64,000 nucleotides of DNA, taken from contig NC_068363.1 of NCBI RefSeq assembly GCF_020536995.1, forward strand, positions 2,268,361 to 2,332,360, given 5' to 3'. A program made the translations under genes and the position numbers. Below, in pieces: positions 23,201 to 32,290 of this stretch (within the stretch, counting starts at the first letter, position 1; each line of letters opens with the position of its first letter). The notes below the pieces were generated by a model. That model searched no databases and was not told the origin of the DNA. It was given only the letters and a program-made list of their open reading frames with translations. The DNA comes from Dreissena polymorpha (lineage: Eukaryota; Mollusca; Bivalvia; Myida; Dreissenidae).

Positions 23201-26200
23201 AATAGTAAAATGGTTTCTGGATGATAACTCAAGAACGCTAATGCCTAGGTTCATGAAACTTCATAGGTATATTGATCATGACTCGGAGATGACCCCTATT
23301 GATTATCAGGTCACTAGGTCAAAGGTCAAGGTCACAGCGCCAAAAAACGTATTCACACAATGGCTGTCAAGGTCACGGTGACTCAACTTAGAAAAATGGT
23401 TTCCGGATTATAACTCAAGAATGCTTACGCCTAGGATCATGAAACTTCATAGGTACATTGATCATGACTGGCAGATGAAATAATGATGAAACTTAACCTG
23501 GATGTTTGTCTGGACAATATCTAGGTCAGGTTTGACATTTGGTAAAGATTGAATGAACCGACTCCTCTCAGGTGAGCGAACTAGGGCCATCTTGGCCCTC
23601 TTATGTAAATAAATTGATCCGATTTAGAACAATGGGAGAGTCCACAAGGCATCAATGGGTTAAACTTAGATAAATATTGGTCTATGAGTTTATAGTTGCT
23701 TTTTATCCCTCTGTTTGTTTGTCCATCCGTCTGTAAACAAAAACTGAAATAGCTTAAAAAGTACCGGTACATAAGATATGATATAAAACTTTGAATAAAC
23801 ATTCATAGTGATTTCAGGTTTATGCATGATTCTTGGAATGGCAAACACACATTTAGGCCTCATGTATATCTGCGTCAAAACCTGGTTTAATGCGCTATGG
23901 GTATTTTACCCATAGCTTCTTGCAATACTAAAATACCATTTTTACATTTAAATAAAATTCTGATGCTGTACTTGATAAATTGCAAAATGAGCTTTTCAGT
24001 ATTATATTTAGGGGAAGCCTGTGAGTTTGTTTGTTTGATGATATGTTTGTTCCTTTGTCAATTTGTCTATACAAGATGAACGGGAAATAACACTTTTTAT
24101 TTAACATCAATAATGCTAGTACAAATCTTTGATTCTAGAATGGATGACGATTTTTATGCTCTCCCAAAATTTATTTTGGGGGGAGCATATAGTCGCCGCT
24201 TCTTCTGTCCGGGCTATTTCTCAGCAACTAATGACCGGAATTCAATGCAACTTTATGGGAAGCTTCACTACCAAGAGGAGATGTGCATATTATCAGCGTG
24301 TTCTGGTCGGATGGTTTTTCACAGAGTTATGGCCCTTTGAAATTTTCTTTAAAAAAATTATTGTCTCCCCAACTACTGTGCCCTCAAGACGTTTCCTTTT
24401 ATCTGAATATATAGTGCAATATTGTGACAAAAAAAACTTTGGGGAGCATCACCCGTCTCCGACGGTTTCTTGTTTACAGTATGAACATACATCAACTGAT
24501 CTTATTTTGACCTTGCCCTACTTTTGAACAAGGCTTCCACTAGGGGAGCATCTGCATTTATTGAAAAGAGCACATGTTCTGAAATCGGCAAATGTCTGTG
24601 AACAACAGCCTATGAGTTAAACACTATTCTACTTAGCCAGCTACTTTAGTTGGTAGGACACTGGATTACAATAGCAAATGCAAGGATGGCAGGTTCAATC
24701 CCCATTTTTAGCTTGGCTGTTTTCGGAGAAAACCCGAGGTATTGTCATAGCCAGCTCGTCGTCCGGCATCTGCCGTCCGCGTTGGCTAAAACCTTAACTC
24801 TCTAAAATCAAAGTACTTCCACCAACAACTTTGAAACTTCATATGTAGCTGCACCTTGATGAGTTCTACATGCCACACCCAATTTTTGGGTCACTAGGTC
24901 AAAGTTCAAGGTCATTGACATCTAATATAAAACCATAGGCTCTAAAATCAAAATGCACCCACAGCTGAGCGTTGGCATCCGCTATGCGGTGCTCTTGTTA
25001 TGTAATCCTTTCTATGGACATTCTCCCCCTACCTCTGATTCTAGTAGGGCAGTTGTCAGTTACTGTCGTAACCCTTTTCCCCATAAGAAGCAAAGTGAAA
25101 ATGGCTTTTGCAACCAGCATAAAGCCAGAACAGTCTTTGAGTAACTCGCAGTCTCTTCAGGTAGTATGCTGTTTGCTACTCGTCAGTAAATAAGGGTTGG
25201 AAATGAAGCCTTTAAAACTTGAATTTAGTAAGAAAGGTATTTTATTGAATGTAACTTTCTAAGGGACTACAAATGTGTCCAAAATACGTATCTAAGTGTT
25301 AAAGGGATACGAATGAGCACTCAGTACTAGTAAATCAGCTATCCCAGGAAAAGTGTGGGATGGTGAGCTGACCGCCTTGTTAGGACTTGTACTATTGAAA
25401 TGACAGCAGTTCCCACTAAACAAGCGAACACATGATAATGAGAGGCTTATTGCAGATGCTGATGACAGGCCTTCAGTGCTGGGAGCCAGAGGAACGAAGA
25501 ACTTCTTGTGTAGCCTTGCTGGCAGCATTCACGACACACGACAACTTCCATAGTGGTAGCCATGATGTATGTGTGATGCTTATTTTCGTCCGGGCTTCTC
25601 CTGGCTACAAATTTTCTTTTACAAATTTGACTCTTTGGCAAAATTCGACTTATTTTGTTTATTTCATGGGTACGTATAAAGGAACAAAGATAGCAAAATA
25701 GAATTTTCTTTAGCCAAATTGGTTATTTGTAGCTATTTGCTAATTTGGCAAATGGCACTGCTGCAGGGTAAGCAAAGCTTAGTGAATGCATTTCTTGGTT
25801 GCTGTATCAAAAGAATAATCTTGTAGTTTTCATTATCGGGTTGTTTTATTTTTCCTGCTTGTATGGTACTTAACCCTTTCAGTGCAGGAACCGTATTTTG
25901 AAGGCCTTTGCAAACAGTTTGGATCAGAACGTGGCGTCTCATGAGGATCCAAACTGTTTGCTTTTCTGATAATATTCTTTGAAAATAATCGAAGAAAATG
26001 CTAATTTTAGAAATTCAGCAGAAGACATTTTAGCAGACGACAAATTTCCCAGCATGCAAAGGGTTAAAATATACATTGTGTCTATTATGGATATTTACAA
26101 TTGAACAATCAATGTTTAGCATATAAGCAGTCAGTATAGCCTTGTACCAATCTTTAATGTGTACCAACATTTAAAATTGAAAGTAAAGGGAATAAAACGG

Positions 26201-29200
26201 AGCTAAGTACATGGTAAAAAACGGCTGGGCTGTTGTTTTTTTTTTAGGAGACTTCAGCACGTCCTGCAATCAGGAAGGTGAACTATCATGGCTCTCTGCT
26301 CCTTCAACACCTCGTGAATTTCCGCGACGTAAAGATGCTGGAGACCGGATTTCTTGACTTGCAGCCAGGCGAGGTGTCGATGCTTGCGTGCGACCCATGT
26401 GGCAGTCACGTGATGGAGGCGGCGTTTAGGAGTGCCGCTATAAGGGAGAAAACCAAGGAGGGACTGGTCTCGAAAATGGCTGTGAGTCTACGGTTACTTT
26501 CCCTTGCTTGTGTTTAACTGTTCTGAATTTCATATTTTTTAATTTTCATTTACATGTTTTACATTTAAATAAAGATCTTATGCTGTTTTTTTGCCTTGTT
26601 AAGTGACCCGTTATTCTCATTTTTTGTATTACAAGGGAATATTCCTATATTGTTGCGGAAAATGGTCAATAATGACCATCAGCGCTGTATTCCACGGATG
26701 TGTCTTAGTTTTGTTTTAATGGATTGTAGTAATACATGGTGAATGTAAGCACAGAAATGACAGTCAGTCAGATAAGGCAGACAGAAGCGGATTCGTTCAT
26801 TAATAAGAAATATTTCATTACAAATTTACTGATATAACCTGGGTTTGTTATCTACAAGTGAATGTAAACAAAACAGTTGTTTGATGTGTGTACCGGTATG
26901 TACGAGGCACGTAGTTTGGGTCAGTAAGGGAGGGTATTTTACACTGTACCGGATATTATATAATTTGAGTAAATGGAAACAAAATTGAGTTAAAATGATA
27001 CTTTTCTTTTCTGAAAAGTTATAAGTATCGGTAGTTACAGTTTGTTTCCAATACCAGAATATCCATTTCCAATGATTTTTTTTTTAATTGATGACTTTCA
27101 TGGCATTTATACACGGGAGATGCTGTTGACCACATCATTTTCTGGTTAAACACGAGTATAGGAGGATAAACAATCAAAATCTCCTGGGTTGTAGCAGACA
27201 ACCAAAATTCTCAAGAACACGGGTCGGGCCTTGTTTAGCGACTTCTTTTGGACATGCCATAAATATCCCCAGCGTGGAGGTCTTACTTAAATGTGACAAA
27301 ATTTGTTAACATTCCAATTGTGTAACTAAAACTTGCCTGTGAACAAATCGCTGCAGTCAACTTTAAAAAAACATGCGTCTGTAAAGTATTCGATGAAGCG
27401 AATTGTTTTTAAGGGTTACAATTCAATTGTTAAATAGAACGTCCAGTAAGAACTGCTGTGCCACAAATACTAGCTAACCAGTAGGCAGACTTGAAGAGAA
27501 TTGAATTGCAATGGTTATTGGCATTTGTGTGTTTTAGAGTTAATAACTGTTTATACTTTTGTTCTACCAACTAATTTATAATGCCCCCCTTCGAAGAAGA
27601 GGGGGTGTATTGTTTTTCTGGATGTCTGTCAGTCTTTTCGTCGACCAGTTTGTTTCTGATCAATGAATTGACCGATTGGCTTGATACTTCACATGTGTGT
27701 TGGCCTTGGACAGTAGATGACCCTATTAAAATTGGGATCACTGGGTCAAAGGTCACTGTCACAGTGTGAAAATTATTTCCGATCAATAACTCATCAAAGA
27801 ATTTACCGATTTGCTTGATACTCCACATTTGCATTTGCCTTAGACAGTAGATGACCTCTAATGTAATTGGGGTCACTTTGTCAAAGGTCAAGGTCACAAT
27901 AAATGTCAATAAGTCTTCAACGAATTGACCAATTGGCCTGACACTTTTCATGTGTATTAGCCTTGGGCAGAAATTGACCCCTATTTTTATAGGGGTCACT
28001 AGGTCAAATGTCAAGGTCACTGTAACAATAAGTATGAACATTGTTTCAAATCAATAAGTGTAACTTTTCAACGAATTGACTGATTGGTATGATTCTTCAC
28101 ATGTGCATTTGCCTTTGACAGTCGATGACCTGTATTGAAATTGGGGTTGCTAGTTCAAACCCTGTTTGGGGGCCATATGTCTCCGACTGCTGAACTCTTG
28201 TTAATTCCAACCTTGTATATTTATTGGGTTGTATAGAGCCATCTTCTGATAGTTTTTCAAACAGTTTGAAGAAATATTTTGTCTTATATATGTTTTACGT
28301 TTACTTGAGGCTTCACATATGCAAGACAAAGCTCTACCTAGGATTAAACGTATATTAGACACAAATTAACTTCAAACTGTTTGAAAAACGTGACAAAAGA
28401 TGGCTCAATACAACCCCATAAATATGTGTTGTCTTGCATACATGTATGTGAAGCCACAGGTAAAGGTTAGTCTTGTATAAGTAAATCAAATTTGATTGTT
28501 TTTAAATCAGTATGATTTCAATAAATTCATCTCACCCCTTTACCACTTAGATATGTATTTTTACGCATTTGTTGTCCCAAAGAAGGTTAAATTTAATTAA
28601 AGACCTTTCTTACTGTATTAAAGTTTTAAAGGCTTCATTACCAACCAGTAGTTACCTACATGAAACCTGAGCACACTGCGCGTTTCTCGCAGCCTGCTCT
28701 GGTTTTATACTGTTTGCACATAGCCATTTTCACTTAGCTTCTGAGTGGGAAAGGGTTAATTATGACTAAGGTAAAAGTTTGCGGAAATGAACCCAAACAA
28801 AATTGCATACAATTTTCATAAAATGAAATGCCTCAAATTTATTTACATTCTGATTCACAGGGAAGCTGGGTTCAACTTGCCTGTCACAAAAATGGCAGCC
28901 ATACTCTAGAATTTTCTGGAAGAATGTTCCCCTGAAGCTTCGAGAAGTCATCGCTACGGAGTTAGCGGAAAAACAGGACAGGTTAAAGTCAGACATGTTC
29001 GGACGTCACATTGTACGGAACTTTGCCCTGCAGCATTTTAAAACGCGCAAAAACGATTGGACGATGTTACAGAAGGGAGATAAAAAGAAGCGAGAAATGT
29101 TCAGAGATGTTATAGGATCTGAAACAGGTTTCTTTTTTTCCATTATTTATTCAATACAAGTTTCTGTGTCAAGGTTACCTGAGGGCAAAGTGCTCATGTT

Positions 29201-29983
29201 GAGCTATTGTGGTCCATCTACGTCCAATGTCATGTGCGTCGTTTTAGTTTTAGCTTGTTGCCTCTCTATAGGCCACATTTTGTATCCAATCTTAATGACA
29301 ATTGGTGTACATTGAACTCGGGCGAGCACTTAAGGGCCAATATGGCCTTCTTGTTTGACAGAATCTACATGGCTATTTGACAGCATTCAGTTCTCAGTTG
29401 GAAACAAAGACACCATTGAGTCTTTCATTTAAATGTCTTTACTTTTCTTAACAGTTTTTTACTGATCTGCTAAGCCTATGTGTAACCAAGTATATTGCTT
29501 TGCTAAGCATCTTATTAAACAAAATGTATGATACTGAACATCTTATGAATATACTTTTAAGCTCGGCTTTTTTCTGAAAAAAAACCCGATGTATTGTCAT
29601 AGCCAGCTCGTCGTGTCGTCCGCATCATGCTAAAACCTTCACATATTGCTCTAAAATCAAAGTGCTTCCACCTACAACTTTGAAACTTCATATGTATATG
29701 CACCTTGACGAGTTCTACACGCCACACCCATTTTTGGGTCACTAGGTCAAAGGTCAAGTTCACTGTGACCTCAAAAAAAATTCCGACAAGCTTTCATTTA
29801 TTTAAAACTGCACCCGCAGCCGAGGGTAGGCACCCGTTATGAGGTGCTCTTATTGTTATGTTTGCTGCTTCTTATGTTAGTAGTACTGTACATAAATACG
29901 CATACACATCAAATGACGTTTTCTGTTTTTCAGATGTAAAACAGCCAAAACAGAAGAAAAGGAAAGTGAAGAAAGACCAATAG
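7935..29983 (+). CDS. NOP9: Nucleolar protein 9, pumilio-repeat pre-rRNA-binding factor (10 exons)
   Basis: Exons: 7935-8040, 12533-12997, 14127-14234, 15091-15232, 16344-16533, 19704-19832, 25456-25566, 26248-26481, 28861-29127, 29934-29983. All junctions are GT-AG and phases agree except within exon 9. The product is about 600 residues; human NOP9 has 636. Pumilio-type helices are visible as SHVVQKCVL, SHIVRSMLQILGG, ANYVLQTFIRKC, NYGVLVAMVETAEKL, GSLLLQHLVNF, GSHVMEAAFRS and GRHIVRNFALQHF. The tail KQPKQKKRKVKKDQ is a basic nuclear/nucleolar signal. The N-terminal FKTLTEDTLNYYKRIKEVL matches the human LSPEALGYFRRALSAL region, and AAAATGAGT is a fair start context. NOP9 binds pre-18S rRNA near the ITS1 boundary and restrains NOB1 cleavage during small-subunit assembly. 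Exon 9 needs one extra base to stay in frame. Introns are large and repeat-filled; intron 6 is 5.6 kb. Confidence 0.93.
8041..10550 (+). other. First part of NOP9 intron 1, no gene seen
   Basis: This is AT-rich intron sequence. A 17-bp direct duplication (AGTCTATACAAACGGACT) lies at about 8260-8296. I see no convincing exon and no family of repeat that recurs elsewhere in the window. Confidence 0.4.
10551..11297 (+). repeat. Hairpin-headed repeat, 'TATACGCCCG' family, plus orientation
   Basis: It begins TATACGCCCGTTTTTTAAAA, which pairs with ACGGGACGTA, and ends GGCACTCTTGTT. About four tandem units follow; TCCGCTCTCTAAT recurs at 10621, 10778, 10935 and 11092, a period of 157 bp. The unit is the reverse complement of that at 4131-5088. 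It lies in NOP9 intron 1. Confidence 0.8.
12051..12456 (+). repeat. Hairpin-headed repeat, 'ATGTCCCCCACC' family
   Basis: After a T run it starts with the hairpin TATGTCCCCCACCACTATAG / TGGGGGGACAT. Two units built around GATAGCAACTTGATATTTGG and GGTCAAGGTCATCC follow. It ends with a short CAAACAC stretch and CATCTTGTTTT. It lies in NOP9 intron 1, about 75 bp before exon 2. Confidence 0.75.
13085..13390 (+). repeat. Unclassified dispersed repeat rich in TTGGGAA/GGGTCCC
   Basis: The start (CACCATTTTGAGAATGGGGC) recurs with divergence at 17265-17520, and a shorter relative lies at about 2025-2090. It lies in NOP9 intron 2. No coding potential or clear ends were seen. Confidence 0.45.
13693..13958. 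mobile_element. MITE with long inverted ends (GGACCCGTATTCACCAA)
   Basis: The left end GGGACCCGTATTCACCAATC and the right end TTGGTGAATATGGGTCC are inverted repeats. A second inner pair, CTTAGACTTAAG and AATAAAGAA/TTCTTTATT, extends the arms to about 45 bp. The element is about 265 bp and lies in NOP9 intron 2. Confidence 0.7.
14405..14622. mobile_element. Foldback MITE family 3 (GATTAGCCTGTGCAG), copy 1
   Basis: It has two inner palindromes of the type CAGATTAGACTGTG...CACAGGCTTATCAGG and CCTGATCAACCTGTGCAG...GTCTAATCTGGG, and outer ends near AAAATGGGGCTAAATACATA. Related copies lie at 31636, 33320, 34068, 39552 and 62066. It is in NOP9 intron 3. Confidence 0.7.
14735..14932 (-). mobile_element. 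Fossil integrase-core fragment, Polinton-like or LTR-kin
   Basis: About 60 residues resemble the DDE integrase core of the F54H12.3-type (Polinton/retrovirus-like) group, with GSEFVNSDFKKFMKKNG and DFFTTQN as the recognisable stretches. Only this piece of the element is present. It is a broken, old fragment in NOP9 intron 3 with no visible terminal repeats. Confidence 0.6.
16019..16250 (+). mobile_element. tRNA-derived SINE
   Basis: A box A-like TTGCCGTGGCGTGGTGAA is followed 30-40 bp later by a box B GAGGTTCGATCCCCACT. The body ends with a tail around AATAAGC and AGCTCAAATAACTAGG that also occurs, diverged, in the SINE at 36175-36350. It lies in NOP9 intron 4, about 95 bp before exon 5. Confidence 0.6.
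16718..17069 (+). repeat. Hairpin-headed repeat, 'ATGCCCCTGAAGG' family
   Basis: It starts after a T run with TATGCCCCTGAAGGAGGGCG, then a CTGTCTGTCTGTC stretch, a GATAGCAACTTGATATTTGG unit with GGTCAAGGTCATCC, and the end ACAAACACATCTCTTGTTTT. It lies in NOP9 intron 5. Confidence 0.75.
17526..19628 (+). repeat. Large hairpin-headed repeat, 'AGCTCCACTGGCC' family, with seven tandem units
   Basis: It starts after a T run with AGCTCCACTGGCCAGAGGTC, followed by TTTGTCCGTCCGTGCGTCCG. The landmark CCCCTGGGG recurs at 17691, 17874, 18051, 18225, 18411, 18588 and 18765, a period near 177 bp. The end is a GGGCCATCATGGCCC hairpin followed by TCTTGTTTT. The stretch 18835-19590 does not fit the unit. 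It fills most of NOP9 intron 5 and stops about 75 bp before exon 6. Confidence 0.75.
20110..20443 (+). repeat. Hairpin-headed repeat, 'ATGCCCCCGGATC' family
   Basis: It starts after a T run with the hairpin ATGCCCCCGGATCGATAGAT / CGGGGGTA, then a long TCTG tract, one GATAGCAACTTGATATTTGG unit, and the end CACATCTCTTGTT. It lies in NOP9 intron 6. Confidence 0.8.
20153..20234 (+). repeat. (TCTG)n microsatellite
   Basis: About twenty TCTG repeats, one interrupted by TCTC, sit where the related repeats have only a short CTGTCTGTC stretch. This looks like expansion within the repeat. Confidence 0.95.
20686..21430. repeat. 15-bp minisatellite, about 49 units
   Basis: The unit is CAGTTCATMTGTCCG with M being A or C; almost all variation is at that one base. 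One 8-bp partial unit (GTCCGCAG) at about 20868 resets the phase, and a few units carry TTCG or CTGC changes. Because 15 is divisible by three and the unit has no stop in several frames, long repetitive open frames appear on both strands. It lies in NOP9 intron 6, and the frames do not connect to any exon. Confidence 0.97.
21699..23605 (+). repeat. Hairpin-headed repeat, 'AGCTCACNTGA' family, nested in the MITE
   Basis: It starts AAGCTCACATGATTGCTCAG pairing with GGTGAGCTT, and ends CTAGGGCCATCTTGGCCCTC followed by TTAT. Units of about 170 bp (AAACATGGCCGCCAGTGGGC, TTCATGAAA) fill 21830-22560. A second repeat sits inside at 22562-23340. No target duplication is visible at its borders with the MITE. 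Confidence 0.75.
22562..23340 (+). repeat. Hairpin-headed repeat, 'ATGCCCCCCTCC' family, five exact-period units
   Basis: It starts TATGCCCCCCTCCTCTTTCA pairing with AAGAAGAGGGGC. TGGTTTC recurs at 22631, 22776, 22921, 23066 and 23211, a constant period of 145 bp. Most units carry AGGTCAAAGGTCAAGGTCA, which is a direct repeat of AGGTCA spaced by one base plus a third half-site. The 3' end is not clear. Confidence 0.7.
24154..24474 (+). repeat. Hairpin-headed repeat, 'ATGCTCTCCC' family
   Basis: It starts after a T run with TATGCTCTCCCAAAATTTAT pairing with TTTGGGGGGAGCATA, continues with TTCTTCTGTCCGG, and ends GACGGTTTCTTGTTT. It lies in NOP9 intron 6. Confidence 0.65.
24636..24708 (+). mobile_element. 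tRNA-like SINE head
   Basis: A box A-like TTAGTTGGTAGGACACTGG and box B GGCAGGTTCAATCCCC lie about 45 bp apart. The head is cut off on the right by the next repeat at 24709. Confidence 0.45.
24709..25000 (+). repeat. Hairpin-headed repeat, 'AGCTTGGCTG/TCATAGCCAGCTCG' family, copy 1
   Basis: It starts TTTTAGCTTGGCTGTTTTCG pairing with GAGAAAACC, followed by ATTGTCATAGCCAGCTCGTC, and ends ATGCGGTGCTCTTGTTA. A second copy lies at 29568-29857. Confidence 0.7.
25870..26066. mobile_element. Hairpin MITE family 2 (TTAACCCTTT...GCATGCAAAGGGTTAA), copy 1
   Basis: The ends are inverted repeats. The inner palindrome around ACGTGGCGTCTCATGAGGAT is partly deleted compared with copies at 32291 and 34775. 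It lies in NOP9 intron 7. Confidence 0.75.
26482..27580 (+). other. NOP9 intron 8, first part, nothing recognised
   Basis: AT-rich intron sequence. I see no repeat that recurs elsewhere in the window and no exon. Confidence 0.4.
27581..28202 (+). repeat. Hairpin-headed repeat, 'ATGCCCCCCTTCG' family
   Basis: It starts ATGCCCCCCTTCGAAGAAGA pairing with GGGGGTGTAT, then tandem units with TTGACCGATTGGCTTGATAC and TCAAAGGTCAAGGTCAC, and ends GCTGAACTCTTGTTA. It lies in NOP9 intron 8. Confidence 0.75.
28217..28425. mobile_element. MITE-like element with 55-bp inverted ends
   Basis: The left arm ATATTTATTGGGTTGTATAG...CAAACAGTTTGAAG and the right arm CTTCAAACTGTTTG...ACAACCCCATAAATAT are imperfect inverted repeats. 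The middle carries a further inverted pair, GGCTTCACATATGCAAGACA, whose partner lies just outside at 28431-28460. Confidence 0.65.
28861..29127 (+). other. NOP9: NOP9 exon 9 with an apparent one-base frameshift
   Basis: Phase 0 from the acceptor at 28860 gives GSWVQLACHKNGSHTLE, a clear pumilio helix matching human YVALACSRHGSRVLD, then soon a stop (TGA at 28933). From about 28911 the homologous protein continues in another frame as IFWKNVPLKLREVIATELAE. The exon is 267 bp; 268 would satisfy both neighbours' phases. A second acceptor (ag at 28864-28865) would give an open but non-homologous start. Confidence 0.85.
29568..29857 (+). repeat. Hairpin-headed repeat, 'AGCTCGGCTTTT/TCATAGCCAGCTCG' family, copy 2
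   Basis: It starts after a T run with AGCTCGGCTTTTTTCTGAAA, then ATTGTCATAGCCAGCTCGTC, and ends GAGGTGCTCTTATTGTTA. It matches 24709-25000. It lies in NOP9 intron 9, about 75 bp before the last exon. Confidence 0.7.
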
Positions 29984-29989
29984 CTCGTT

Positions 29990-29995
29990 AATAAA
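29990..29995 (+). terminator. Candidate polyadenylation signal for NOP9
   Basis: AATAAA lies 7 bp after the stop codon. A second AATAAA at 30711-30716 would give a 3' UTR containing the tRNA-headed element at 30008-30524. Confidence 0.4.
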
Positions 29996-30007
29996 GGGAT
30001 GTTAATC

Positions 30008-30524
30008 TTAAAGGGATCTTTTCACGCTTTGGTAAATTGACAAAATTGTAAAAAGTTGTTTCAGATTCGCAAATTTTCGTTTTAGTTATGATATTTGTGA
30101 GGAAACAGTAATACTGAACATTTACCATGGTCTAATATAGCCATTATATGCATCTTTTGACGATTTTAAAACCTAAAAATTATAAAGCGTTGCAATGCGA
30201 AACGATTGAATAATTTGGAGAGTTCTGTTTTTGTCGTTAAATTTTGTGAAACTACGAAGATTGCTTATATAAGGTATAAAATACTTCCAGTATATGTACT
30301 CGGCGGAATAGCTCAGTAGGCTAAAGCGTTTTTACTTCAGGACTCTGGCAGGACTCCAGGGGTCACTGGTTCGAAACCTGGTCCGGGCAATGTTATTTTC
30401 CTTTTTTTAATTTTATTCTTGATTTTTTACTGGAGCTTTTACGATCCAATGTTTACATTTATCGATATAAAGCATTTAATGAATAAGTTAAAAAATGCCA
30501 AAATCTGTGAAAAGGCCCCTTTAA
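30008..30524 (+). mobile_element. tRNA-headed element with inverted ends, copy 2, intact
   Basis: The ends are TTAAAGGGATCTTTTCACGC and GTGAAAAGGCCCCTTTAA, imperfect inverted repeats. In the middle (30303-30390) lie box A-like AATAGCTCAGTAGGC and box B GGTTCGAAACC, preceded and followed by AT-rich arms. It sits 25 bp after the NOP9 stop codon. Confidence 0.85.
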
Positions 30525-31635
30525 CTTACGCCTCAATATCTTTTTTTTTTTAGTTGAATCCATACAAGTAGTCAGCTAGATGTACCTTATGATTATTATT
30601 TCTTGTTAAATGTTCATTTGACTGTGTATTCAACAATTATATTGAACCAAACTGAAATTGAAACTCGCTGGTAAGCTTGATGAAGATCTATTGTTAAAGG
30701 TTTTGCATGAAATAAAGTAAATATTTTATCTAAATGTATTTGATGAAGAAAACAGCAGCATTTAGTGTTAAGTTGTCTTTAAACATAAGTATATTATTTT
30801 GCTGTTCACATAAAATGACGTATATTGTCAAATGATACGATTATTGACTTTGTAGCAGATGAAACGCTGGAATTCCACAGAATGGGCTTATTACTAACAA
30901 TTGCAACTACCCCACCATTTTTCCTTGACATGGCAGGCCATAACATGCAGCAAGTTGTTACAAAAGTGTGTGACCCTGTTTTGACCCCTAAGGGTATGAT
31001 ATGACTACATGTTTATATAAGAGCACAATACGTGGTTACATACAAAATATAAAACCATTTGTGCATTGTGGTTTCAAAGGACAATATTTCAAAGTTATTT
31101 TGCTTTGCAAGTTGGTATAAAATGTATGACCTCTTGGTGTGGGCAGCTTTGAACCCAGGGTCAGGATGCTGTTTAGACCTTTTGTTTTCAGATATTATCT
31201 TTGTGGTTATAATGCTGCTAAAATCTTTATTCAGCAGATATTCTATTAAAGTTTTATAAAGGGGCATAACTCTTATAATTTTAAAAAGTAACAACAAAAA
31301 AGACTGATAAACAATTCTACATGTATATCATTAGAAACAATGCATTTAAATATGAATGTTTTACAATGAAAGCATTATTAGCAGAACTTCTTTTGACAAA
31401 GTTGCATATATCTAGAAATTTTAAAAGGGATCACATTTTAATTATTACCGTCCAATTGTTAAAATGTCTTTTGCACAAGTTCCTATTATGAGGAACAATG
31501 GATTCAAGTTTGAATGTTTTATACTGATAAATTGGTCCACAAAAATGTGGGTCTATGGACAGATAGGCACTCTTGACAGTAGTCTGTGGTGATTTCAGTA
31601 CATGCCTCTACTTCATACCGAGGGTATAAACAATG

Positions 31636-31835
31636 GAGTCGTGTTCTGAGAAAACTGGGCTTAATGTATGTGCGTAACGTGTCATCCCAGATTAGCCTGT
31701 GCAGTTCGCATAGGCTAATCAGGGACAACACTTTCCGCTTTTATGATATTTTTAGTTTCAAGGAAGTCCCTCCTTACCGAAAATCAAGTAGGCGGAAAGT
31801 GTCGTCCCTGATTAGCCTGTGGGGACTGCAATCAA
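31636..31835. mobile_element. Foldback MITE family 3, copy 2
   Basis: It carries TCCCAGATTAGCCTGTGCAG...AGGCTAATCAGGGAC and TCGTCCCTGATTAGCCTGTG, and starts with GTTCTGAGAAAACTGGGCTT. The right end is truncated. Confidence 0.7.
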
Positions 31836-32290
31836 TGATGCAATCAACAATGACTACATAGTGTGTAACTATAGCAACACTAGACATGGTCTCATAACAA
31901 TTTAATATGTTTGAAAGAGATGCAATGACCGGTGTCCAAATCGTTCACAGGTATAAACAAGTAAAACATGCAGCTTCAGATATGGTTTATTAGTGCATAC
32001 AGTAAATCTTAGTGGCTTTATACAAAATTACTTTGTTATGCATTTCACATATGAACTACGACTTATTAAACCTGTACTGTTCTTTTAACCATATTTACAC
32101 TTCTCAATTCGTACAGCTATATTGATATCACAGAAATTGAGAAACATGATTTGTATTATTAAGAAGTTGTTTTGTGTTATTAAGGGACAATTAAATTATA
32201 CAAACAATTCAAATCTGTGAGGAGATTATTCATTATTGAAAACTAAATATATTTATTGATGTTTCGAAATAACACAAACAATTAAACATT

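Larger units (their letters stand above)
21556..23663. mobile_element. Hairpin MITE family 1, copy split by a 1.9-kb nested insertion
   Basis: The left part (TTAACCCGTTTATGCCTAG to CTAGACATCCTTAATTTT) and the right part (AAATAAATTGATCCGATTTA to GGCATCAATGGGTTAA) together match the intact MITE at 39173-39392. The nested insertion at 21699-23605 falls between them. It lies in NOP9 intron 6. Confidence 0.75.

Noticed and set aside
30303-30390. True tRNA genes at 5225, 30303, 43600 and 47878
   Set aside because: All lie at the same place in copies of one repeat, the acceptor stems pair poorly and the variable regions are too long.
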